A DNA stretch of 64,000 nucleotides from Allacma fusca. Its lineage: Eukaryota; Arthropoda; Collembola; Symphypleona; Sminthuridae. The notes under the pieces were generated by a model. It was not told the origin of the DNA. It saw nothing but the letters and a program-made list of their open reading frames with translations, and made no database searches. Location: contig OX359246.1 of assembly GCA_947179485.1 (NCBI GenBank), positions 31,248,001 through 31,312,000 on the forward strand, given 5' to 3'. The translations under genes were made by a program, and so were the position numbers. Positions 50,352 to 59,810 of this stretch are shown in pieces (the first letter of the stretch is position 1; each line of letters opens with the position of its first letter).

Positions 50352-50400
<49 letters not shown>
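50352..50400. repeat. (TA)n microsatellite
   Basis: About 20 TA units with one interruption (ATGTAT), inside the transposon downstream of the DUF4806 stop. Confidence 0.95.
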
Positions 50401-50401
<1 letters not shown>

Positions 50402-50410
50402 GAACATAAA

Positions 50411-52414
50411 TCATTTGGCGTATACGGGGTAATTTAAAGCAGCACCTTTTGACAACTTTCTTTCCAAACGTTGGTTAGCTCGCTTCAACCAGTCTCCGAT
50501 TCCAATTTCCACATCAAATGTCATCAAACCTTTACGAGTGAGTGGATTCTTTTTCAGACAAGCTGTAATAAAAACAATTTGTCAACCAGAAATTCAAATT
50601 GTTAAATCATCGTACTATACAGCATAATTAAAGCGTTCTTAATAAATACGTTTATTACTTAAAAATAACGATTTCAATCGCAAATCCTCAAAGCACATTT
50701 TCTCGCGTTGCCCCTTGTAGCTAAAATTTGACGCAACTTTATCGGACATAAGCTCCGCCAGCATTCTGTACAGAAACTTTGAACAGCTACGTCCACCAAC
50801 ACGGGACAGATGACTAATCTGAAATTTAAAACAAGCGTTACAGGAGAAAAATAATTAATCATATACATACAATTGCCAGTCAATTTGTTTTACCAATTTT
50901 CGTTTGAAAACAGTATCCTGTGTGACCTGTGTACTTATGGCTTTGAGGTCTTCAACAGTTTCAGCAGGATTAAAATCGTCATCTTCAAATTCAGAGTCAT
51001 TTTCAGGAACATTGCCCAGTTGAACTGAATCAATCTTTGCATGCAAATTTCTAACCGATTCCTGTATTTCAGAGAGTTGGCTCATTACAATCTCTAAAGT
51101 AGAAGTCCTTCTAGAACCTACAATTAAAATTGAGTTCAATAATTCCACTTATTTATCATTAATTTATTTTTTACTTCTGTGCATTAATGTGTGGTATATT
51201 GGAAACATTAAATTCCGGTGTCAAACACGGAGTTATTTAGCTAAACTATATGTGAACTCCATTGTATTAATGCGTGATCACGAAAACTTTAAAATTTTAC
51301 CTAATTCAGTTGGCGACAATACATCATATGTGGAAGCCTCAGTATGCTGGGTAGTTTTAGAAGAAATGGGCAAAATGGAACCGTCAATATCAAACTGAAT
51401 TTGAGAACCTCTACTTCTGTCCTGGGACCCCAAAGAAAATCCTTGAGATTGTTGGTCAGAATTCTCTACAACAAGCACTTCACGATCACATTCTACGCTG
51501 GAAGAGTCGGTTGTTTTCTCCGTGGTAAATTCGGACTCAATTGTGACAGTTGTGGTCACTGGTTGAGGCGGTGGAGGTAACGTAATTTCGTGCTGATTTT
51601 TCCGTTTTTTTTTGCGATTTTGCTGAGAAGCATCAGAACTTTCCAAATACTTTTCCTTCAATGAAGTCTGTGTTCGCTTTCTTTTTCGTCCTTCCGGTTC
51701 GGTGTCACTACACCAATCAGACATAGTGGTAGCTTTAGGAAGATCTTTGCGGGCTTTCTCGAACGTATCTATATATGTACGAATTAAACAATTTCATTTG
51801 ACATTATCATATTGAAATCCACACAATCAACAACAATCGTTTGATACACACTCAGAAAGTACCGAAGATAAATTAATATATTGTTTCATAACAAATTATC
51901 AGAACTTTGTTTCAATCATAAATCTACAAATATAAGTTAGGAACGTTCTTTGAAAACACAAAAGTTTATCGTGCAAAAAGGTATTTGTTTTGATAAATCT
52001 TGCCGTAACCATATTTTTTATTTCTGCTAAGTTTTAGCAGAATCTAAATTTGAAATAGATTTAATGGATAAAATTTAAGCTATGCATGACAATTAATGCT
52101 TACATTGGTAAGAGTAATTTTGAAATCATACAACGTGTCTGCGCAAAAACAAATATTTATAGAAACAAAACATTCTAATCGATCTAGTGCAGCTTATATA
52201 CATATATTTACCGTAAGAACGAAAGATTCTCTTCAATTTGCAAGTTGGCCATTCCTTGCCCACCGCAGGCAGCGATTGGTTCCTCACAGCTTTATTGATA
52301 AATTCTGTCGATTTTGTTGGTGGCCACAGACAATCAATTTTGTTTTTTTTTAATCCAAATCGATGGAACAACTGCAACGCCCTCATTTTTAGTGAATTCT
52401 ACAACACTGAACAT
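50411..52414 (-). CDS. DUF4806-domain accessory protein of the transposon; one frameshift
   Basis: Five exons: 52212-52414, 51301-51768, 50894-51117, 50659-50818 and 50411-50562. The N-terminal domain reads MFSVVEFT, VAVVPSIWI and CLWPPTKS. It is followed by a Ser/Lys-rich middle (MSDWCSDTEPEGRKRKR), a predicted helix (SQLSEIQESVRNLH) and a DUF4806-like C-terminus (LAELMSDKVASNFSYKGQ, GDWLKRANQR). Known DUF4806 proteins have the same order. In the first exon a run of nine A shifts the frame between WIKK and CLWPP; eight would keep it open, so it is either a real lesion or a base-calling error. The start codon lies 9 bases after the transposase stop, so the two may share a transcript. DUF4806 function is unknown. 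Confidence 0.75.
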
Positions 52415-52423
52415 TCTCCTTAT

Positions 52424-54463
52424 TCAAACAACACCAGTGGAAACAAGGTAGTTTGATACGGTCCGCGAATCCGTTAGCTTGTAATTTTGACGCTTAATCT
52501 TAAAATCGGAAAGCGGGTGGACCTGCAATTCACCGACAGTCTTTATTACATAAGATCCAGTTAGTTCGGAGTTGCATGGAAATTCAAAGAAATTTTTGAC
52601 AGCACATTCGTAGCCAACTAGGACTTTCTGTCGAGATTGTTTTGACGTACATATGTTTTGGATTACAAAAATATTTCCATTTTTCAATTCTACACAGTTA
52701 TCGCGGGGCAAATCTGATATTAAAATATTTGGCCCTAATCTTATATATTTGTAACAGGGAGGCCCACAAGAATCTGGTAGTGAACGGGGCAAATATTGTT
52801 TATACTTGTGTCTTTTATAAGCTGTCGTACTTGGCTGCACCGTATTTATTTCATGCAGCCTTCGATGAATTTGCTGCAATTCGCCATTATTTTTTTTAAT
52901 CAGAGATTTTAGAAATCCGAGGTAATTTTCGAAGCGGAATGCACTGAATTTATCAATAGGACCTAATTGCAGAACATCTTCACTTAAGTGTAACAACGAA
53001 TGTACATTAATGGAAATATTGTATTTTCCATAAATATTCCCGAAATGTTCAACAAAATAAATCAACAATTCCTTTGCGTATTGATTGTGCTGAGTACATA
53101 GTACAGGATTTGCCAATATCGTTATGGCCACATGTAGAACTAAACAATGCTGATAATGCTGTAATGGCAAAATTCCTTTCAAAACGACAGGTCCGGAATA
53201 TAGTAAAAAGTGTCTAAATTCCGTTGCTTTCCATCGTTTTACTTCATCTAGAGACCTAGGCCGTCTGTTGAAACTTATACTTGTCGCTGCACTTAATTTC
53301 TTCAAATGACTTGAAATTTGTAGGGACTGGGCTGTGGAAAGCCTGAATTTAGAAACTTTTCCGTTTAACCATAAAAGAATTAGTTTTTTGACAACACCTA
53401 AGCAAATTAAGTGCATATATTCGACGGGGAAACATTTGATTAAATCTATGGGCAAATCTTCTATAATGCTTATTCCCGTATGATGCTGATCGTCTTCTTT
53501 ATTTCTGAAGCTACAGTCGGTTCTGATAGGTGAATTCAGATCTTCAAAATATGTTCGATATTCTTCAAAGTTTCCTTCTATTATACACTTTCCACAACTT
53601 GAATAGCCAGTGTGACCTTTGGTACTCTTGACAAACGCACGAGCTGGAATATCACATACAAAGCATTGAATCTTAAGTAGGTATGTTGTTCCATTAATGG
53701 TTACACCATTTTGAATGACACGTTTGCTTTCTTCTACAAAATCGCAAAGAAAGTCATTCACATTTTCTGGCTTATCTTTTTCTCCACACCAGAGTCCTAC
53801 CACAAATGGATTTATGTCACTGTCAACAATGTAGCACAAAATTGGCACAAAATGTTTGTTGGAGCTTTTTGAAATAGGGATGCCATCAATGTTAAATTGA
53901 AGATTCAATAAAGTATCAGCAAGTGGAAAACTCGTAATATAATTTTTTAAGCCATTTTCTAATCCAAAATGACAGTAATACCCGGGATTCACTTTTTTAA
54001 CGAAAGTTTTTCTTGGCGTGGAAACTAACGTTCGGGCATCCTTGGGTAACTTACTAAATTGCTTAAAATTTCTAAGTATTTGAAGCAACTCATTTACATG
54101 TATATGCGGAACCTTATTTTTAACAGCCCAGATAGCCAAATCATGTTGGGCATTGTCCACATCAACCGTGTCATTTCCGGAGTCACTTGAGTCACTTTCA
54201 CTCACTTCAACATAAACTTGTGTACAGTCTGGATTTCCAGGCGTATTTCCAGTATTTGTCCAGGGAGAAATAATTCGTGAAGCAATATTTGGAACAATAG
54301 TATTTTCTTCATAGTTGGCTGCAAGAGGTTTTGAACAAACATTTGTAATAGTTTGACCTAATTTCTCACCTTTATTTTTGCTGACGGTTGCCAATAGATC
54401 TTCTGTTCGCCTTTTAATGATGCGTCTATGATGTGCTTTAGAGTAGATCCTTGAAGACCGCAT
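52424..54463 (-). CDS. Transposase, tnp2/EnSpm-like, 679 residues, intact
   Basis: A single uninterrupted exon. Recognisable are an Arg-rich start (HHRRIIKRRTEDLL), an FNIDGIPISKSS acidic motif, a zinc-knuckle-like block CDIPARAFVKSTKGH followed by SSCGKC, the EYMHLICLGVVKKL segment, WKATEFRHFLLYSGPVVLK and FSAFRFENYLGFL. These fit a family of animal proteins that I associate with tnp2/Transposase_21 (EnSpm/CACTA-like). Superfamily assignment is tentative because the termini here are CCCA rather than CACTA. All key blocks also occur in the broken copy at 12.6-14.7 kb, and no stop or frameshift interrupts this one. The final codons read LVSTGVV, and the accessory gene starts just after the stop. 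Confidence 0.82.
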   Translation of the reverse strand: MRSSRIYSKAHHRRIIKRRTEDLLATVSKNKGEKLGQTITNVCSKPLAANYEENTIVPNIASRIISPWTNTGNTPGNPDCTQVYVEVSESDSSDSGNDTVDVDNAQHDLAIWAVKNKVPHIHVNELLQILRNFKQFSKLPKDARTLVSTPRKTFVKKVNPGYYCHFGLENGLKNYITSFPLADTLLNLQFNIDGIPISKSSNKHFVPILCYIVDSDINPFVVGLWCGEKDKPENVNDFLCDFVEESKRVIQNGVTINGTTYLLKIQCFVCDIPARAFVKSTKGHTGYSSCGKCIIEGNFEEYRTYFEDLNSPIRTDCSFRNKEDDQHHTGISIIEDLPIDLIKCFPVEYMHLICLGVVKKLILLWLNGKVSKFRLSTAQSLQISSHLKKLSAATSISFNRRPRSLDEVKRWKATEFRHFLLYSGPVVLKGILPLQHYQHCLVLHVAITILANPVLCTQHNQYAKELLIYFVEHFGNIYGKYNISINVHSLLHLSEDVLQLGPIDKFSAFRFENYLGFLKSLIKKNNGELQQIHRRLHEINTVQPSTTAYKRHKYKQYLPRSLPDSCGPPCYKYIRLGPNILISDLPRDNCVELKNGNIFVIQNICTSKQSRQKVLVGYECAVKNFFEFPCNSELTGSYVIKTVGELQVHPLSDFKIKRQNYKLTDSRTVSNYLVSTGVV

Positions 54464-54780
54464 GGAAGATCGATTGTACTTCAGATCAGCCTAAATGCAA
54501 ATGGCAGTTTGCTTGGTTCAGTATATTCCAGCCATTTACAACGGTATCCGTTCTTTGTAAACATGCAATTTTAGCGCCAGGAATGATATGAGCGTAAAGA
54601 CGTTTTAAAAACGTTGCCAGCATATTTTGTGGAGACCAAGAAGAAACCAGTTTGAGTAGTAATGTTTTGGTCACCGGCAGCTTTCAAACACAATTTAAAA
54701 ACGTCTCTTAGTTAGAAACGAGTTTAACCCCGAGTGGGACGAAAAACCTCGTATGTTAAACTCGTCCTGTGCTATTTGGG

Positions 54781-56616
54781 CCGGAACGTTCAAAAAAGGG
54801 GGCGAGGGCCAAACGTTTATAGTTAGTTCTAGTAACTTGGCTAGTGGCTATATACAAATGTATGTACATCTGGGGTTACACATTATTTTTTGTTATCTAC
54901 CTCATATAAGCATGCAAAAGTATAGATTTTTTAATAATTATCAATTTTTAAAGAATTTGTTTAATGTAAAGGAATAAGATTTCACAAAAGAAACTAACTG
55001 AATCTCATATATTAGAAATATTTTCTTACGAAATCTAAATACTCTAAAAATGTTGTGGACTTCAAATAGAGATATTATAAGGTATGGATACGTAGTTGTA
55101 AGCAGTGTAGTTTTAAGAAGTGTTTGAGTTAAGTAATAAAATTGTTATTAGTGTTAAAGGTCAGCTCTAGCTGCGTCTAGAGCGAGAGAAGAGAATCCCT
55201 GACGAGGGACTTCTCACGCTCCACTTATGGAGACGTCTATCATGTATGATTATGCGAATCTGATGTAATGATGTACTTATGTATGAGTCACACACGGCTG
55301 TGTCCAAGTGTGTGCTAATCTTACTTTTGAGTTCTCAGTCTTGAACTGAGAGTTATTCCCTTTCCTCTTGTTTTAAGAATCCTCCGAGATTTAATCTTTG
55401 TAATCATTTTTAGTTTCAGAGTTTTTATTGATAAAGTTATCATTTCCGTTTTCATTTCCGTGTGAATAAATAACTAAGCCTTCGGGTTATCTTGTTCACA
55501 ATTGTTTGAGTTAATTATCTTCGATTGTTTATTGATTGCATTCTAATAATTAAATAATCAGCACGATCAATCAAGGTTCAAGTCAGGTGAGTTGCTCAAA
55601 AGGAGTAACTCAAACCATGACTATTACAATATCTAAGAATCATTGCACGGAATGCGAACTAGTTCTGGAAATGGTTCAGTCTGTTCTTTGATTTTTGGCC
55701 GGTCCAAGCGTAGGACCATTCCACGAGATATATTCTTTAATTTTAGTGCAAGGAAAATTATCCGGTAGATTTACTGTTAGAAGTGTCATTTTCTGTTGGA
55801 CCAAACATTGTGACTGTGAATTGTTTTACACAAATGTTTCACCGAGCAACGTATGCATATTTAATAGTAATTACTAATATAACTGAATTAAAATCCTTTG
55901 GTTGACATTTCAATTCAATGTTGCATCAATTTCAAAAGTATTAGAGCACAAAAACCTATGAAGTTTATAATTTGGTTCGACCAAATTTTGTATTATGCTC
56001 CTTATACAGGTATGGTATTAAATCTGGTCCGTAATTTTGGAACATATTTATTGGTCTGGTATGAATTTTGAACAAAGTTCAAAACAAAGTTTCAAATTGT
56101 GCAAACTTTTGATCCAGGCAACATTTTTTGTCGAGACCTGAACAGTGTCAGCATTATCAATTATTGTGAGCTATCTTGACAGGGAAAGTCAAAATGTTTG
56201 GCAAATGTAGCGGGAAAAAATTCCTTCCTTCCAAATGTAACAAGATCAAGAGTACCAAAGATTGTTGGATAGAAAATTATCCTTTATTTCCTTGAGGGAC
56301 CGTGGTGCGTTGAATTCCTAAGTTACTATTTAAATTACCACCCTATCACACAATTTCAACCCTGAAAGTTTATTCCTATTATTAATACTGATTGACATAA
56401 AATCACAGAAGATTTTTTTTTGGGGGGGGGACAATGCCCTCTTTCATTGATCACAGGTAATTGTCAATCATTGGCGGTATAAAGCTGCTAATTGAAGTAT
56501 AAGTATTTATATGCACGTTTAAAAAAATCCATCAAGGGTAAAATTGCTTTGTATATATATTTTTTCGAAATTGTTTACTACAAACAAATAAGAGTAATGA
56601 AATATCCTGTATTAAA
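54781..56616. other. Intergenic with a hairpin cluster
   Basis: No gene is recognised. About 55.16-55.36 kb holds several strong stem-loops, listed separately. Sequence near 55.6-56.3 kb is AT-rich without exons. Confidence 0.5.
55164..55351 (+). other. Cluster of four perfect stem-loops
   Basis: GCTCTAG/CTAGAGC with a 6-base loop (55164-55183). GAGAAG...TCCCT gacg AGGGA...CTTCTC (55186-55215), a two-part stem. CTCC/GGAG with a 6-base loop (55219-55232). TCTCAGT/ACTGAGA with a 5-base loop (55333-55351). They could belong to a structured RNA, an LTR or a transposon terminus. No target duplication or tRNA-like fold is found. Confidence 0.5.
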
Positions 56617-58136
56617 ATGAAACAACAATTTCAAGTAAAACTCATCCCACAGAAAGTTTGTCCACAGTTACAGATTTGTCCTCTCGAGTATAACCTCATT
56701 TTCATTCCTGTTATTTTTTGGAATATGACGGGAGACCTTCTACATCGGATTCTCCGAGGAAGTCAGGTGACAAATTTAAAGAATGTACTGATTCTTGGAT
56801 TTTTATTCGTTCACTACACCGCCTTCATACCGATTCAATGGGACTTCAAAGGACAAATTCCAGTTCATACTCCCAGTCTTCGGAGGAAGGCCCTTTGGAG
56901 AGCTTCCCAAGTCTTGTTTCTATTTATGGCAGCTCGGAACGTTTTCAAAACTGTGCAAATCATTTGCAATGACTCAGAATTGTCAACCTTGAGTGTATTT
57001 AACATTGTTTATATTATGTTCGTTGTAAGCGCTAGTATGGCGGGTCTTGTTGTGTATGTTCTGGTTGACTGCGATAATTACATCTTTATTGCTTTCGGAC
57101 TTTTCAAATTTATGGATCGATATCCAAGTATGGATTTTTATTTGTATTGTAATCGTTTTTTTTTGCTCTTGATTCTATGTATTCTCATTGACTAACATTC
57201 TGATTGGCTTTTAGACCTTCTGAACTCCCCGAATGTTCAAAAGCGTATACTTACTGCGAACCTCTTCCTCATATTCAGTGGTATCTGTTTTCCTCTGATG
57301 ATTCTGTACATTCCGTGGTACATCTCGGTCCGACCGTTCCCCCCAAATATTTTTCTTATAGAATTGCCCATCGACACTTCGGAGAAACTTGGATTTGCTG
57401 TGTTGTCATATGCTTTGAACATGTTTTTCTATGTCGTCGCTGTGGTACTTCTTGCTGGCTTCTTCCTCCTCCTACTACCAGGGTTGTTAATAATTTATCT
57501 TGTCCTAGAAACAATTGGGTAATATACATGAATTATGTAGATTTTAATAATTTATTGAAGTTACTATTCCAAATAATTGAATTCCTTGGTTGGCTTACAA
57601 TTAGCCTTCTGGCGTTGTATTAAATAGTCTGAAGGGTAATCCTTTTGATTTGATGATTTAGCAACCAAGGTGTCCAAACTAATCCGAAGAGCAATTCTCA
57701 TCCGATAGTGTGTCATGCTCCGATATACCAATCACTTCAAGTAGTCATAGCTTATTTTAATAGCCAATCGTTCCTTACTTTGGTGGGGCAAACGCTATGC
57801 ATACTGTATTCAATAATATCCCTATTGCTGATCACAAAATTTGCAACTACCTTCATGGAAATTGTCGTGGGTCTCATCACAGCTCTGTTCAACATACATG
57901 CTGCATTCTTGTTGAATTTCTACCTTGGAAGAATTTTCGAGTTATCGAAAAATCTCCTGATGACATGGGAGAGACAAAAGGGACGGGATAAATTGTCAAA
58001 GTTGACACTCCGAGCTATGCACCCCCTTAAAATCAGATGTGGCTGCATTAATTATTTTGATGGTGGAAATGTTATTACAGTTGGTCAAATCATTACTGAG
58101 AATTACATTTCTATACTTTTAACCATAATTGGTTAA
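56617..58136 (+). CDS. Multi-TM chemoreceptor-like protein (gustatory-receptor type)
   Basis: Three exons: 56617-57127, 57215-57518 and 57662-58136, with phases agreeing, giving 429 residues. Hydrophobic segments total about seven: two in the first half of exon 1, one or two near LSVFNIVYIMFVVSASMAGLV at its end, one at LFLIFSGICFPLMILYI, the long FYVVAVVLLAGFFLLLLPG segment, then LCILYSIISLLLI and LITALFNIHAAFLL. The C-terminal region reads LTLRAMHPLKIRCGC...GGNVITVGQII, a pattern I associate with the 7tm_7-like receptor families of arthropods such as springtails. Size and topology fit a chemosensory receptor. The ligand is unknown. The start is the first ATG of the frame after an AT-rich leader. 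It could instead be an uncharacterised 7TM family. Confidence 0.65.
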
Positions 58137-59810
58137 CCTTCTACATTGGTTTCTATTTGATATAGGCGGATCAAAATGAACGATGTTGGCAAACTTATTG
58201 ACTTTTAATTTGTAATTTTGGAGATGCGCATATGTTTGTATGTGTATAGTAGGGAACAAATAAAGTATTTGACATTGGGAGCAGAGCTGGAGTATTCGAA
58301 ATATTGGATATAATTCCGACTAAGATGACTACTAATGGATCCCAATTACAATTGGAATGTAGATATTTGTTTTGTAAAATAAATAATGGAATCCAATTTA
58401 TTCGAATATTTTCTGTAAATCCTAATATAATTCAAATACTTTAAATAATAAATATTAATACCTGGAGCTAAAAAATATGAATGAAATATACCGATTCAAA
58501 TTCTAATTCCGATTTGAATGACTATAACACTGATTGGGGTTAAACGGATCAAATTTTCTTCATTCACAAAATACAGTTTTAGTTTTGGAGGGCGTAGCTC
58601 AGGAACAGTCATTAAACAGAGGAAGAGGGTGAGGAAACTCAATATTCAATGTCAATAGGGCAATTTAATATATATCTTTCACAATGAGAGGAAAACAAGT
58701 AATGTTTACACTGAATTGCACTGGTATAATCTTAAATGTATTTTTTTTTACCCTTTTGTATTCCTTCATGCTTAGAAATTACAGTAAATACAAAATAATG
58801 CAAAATCTTTGCATTTTGTAAATGGTTGTGTAATTTAATGTATTTTGTTTATACAAGTTAACAGAAGCTCACCTGTGAACATAAAAAACCAACCCTATCA
58901 AATTTTGTACTTTCACAGATATACTAATTATTTTTTTTGGAAGTCAGACCCTTTATCACAACATGGCAAGATCAGAATATTTTACATATTTCACTTCGTA
59001 CCTCCTAATAATGAATTTCTCTAACCTTTTGCCATCTGTTCTTATCAGACAATAATATTATTCTCAACTCACAAAAACACCTGAAAAAAAAGATAGTATT
59101 GATGCTGAAATAAAAGAAATTAAAAACATTATAAAACTTTTCAGGTTTTCATAATATCCTTACAAATTGAAATACATTAAAATTTCAGTTATTGAATAAA
59201 ACAAAACCCGACTCGAGTTTTTAGGCTAACGCGATGCAACAAATTGAAATCCCGAAAAGAACTCCTTCAAACATGGAAAAATTCAATGTATTTTGTATCC
59301 CTTATATTATCTATAGAGTGGTTATGAAATGTGTCGAGGCATCATACGTAAATAGATCCTTCCTTCAATTATTTATTGAACAATAATTATTAAAAAGAAA
59401 AAATGGGCAAAATTCTTTTTCTATAGATACTCACTTGCAATTTTAAATGATAAGCGATGCATCAACGGAAAAACTCAAAGGCGCTACGAAAGCTTATTAT
59501 AAGTTATATGTATTTACATTTTCTATTCTCCACCAATAGTCTTCTCTTCATTTGTTTAATCCAGCTAGCATGAATTTACATTCTATTATCAATATCCAAG
59601 GATAAGTATTCAGTTTGTGTTTCATAAATTCTCCACAAAATAATGGAGGTTTTGAATTTACAGCAAGCCTATATTTATTGCTTATATGACATTTATTGGA
59701 TGGGGATAATGCTTTGTGAATCTCTACACCTTAAGAAAGACACTACCACAACTTTTAATTTCAATGGTAAAGAGCAAACACAAAATGTATTATTAGAGTT
59801 ACGAGAAAAT
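58137..59810. other. Intergenic; 3' flank of DUF229 duplicate 2 at right
   Basis: No gene is seen. Near 59610-59655 it matches the 3' flank of the 36.9-kb DUF229 gene (CAGTTTGTGTTTCATAAATT). TTTATT at 59674-59679 is a minus-strand AATAAA, about 130 bases past the stop of that gene. Confidence 0.55.
58259..58264 (+). terminator. Likely poly(A) signal of the chemoreceptor-like gene
   Basis: AATAAA about 123 bases after the stop codon. Confidence 0.5.

Larger units (their letters stand above)
49690..54780 (-). mobile_element. 5.1-kb two-gene DNA transposon
   Basis: The inverted ends are CCCAAATAGCACAGGAC, identical on both sides for 17 bases, and are flanked by CC on each side, consistent with a 2-bp duplication (weak evidence by itself). 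Both genes are on the minus strand: a transposase (52424-54463) followed by a DUF4806 gene (50411-52414). The element is nearly intact and contains a long TA microsatellite. It is related to the decayed element at 12.2-15.0 kb, whose ends also start CCCA. Confidence 0.85.

Noticed and set aside
55196..55210. CTGACGAG word resembling a hammerhead ribozyme core
   Set aside because: The expected GAAA and third stem are absent in the required order. The word lies within a simple hairpin.
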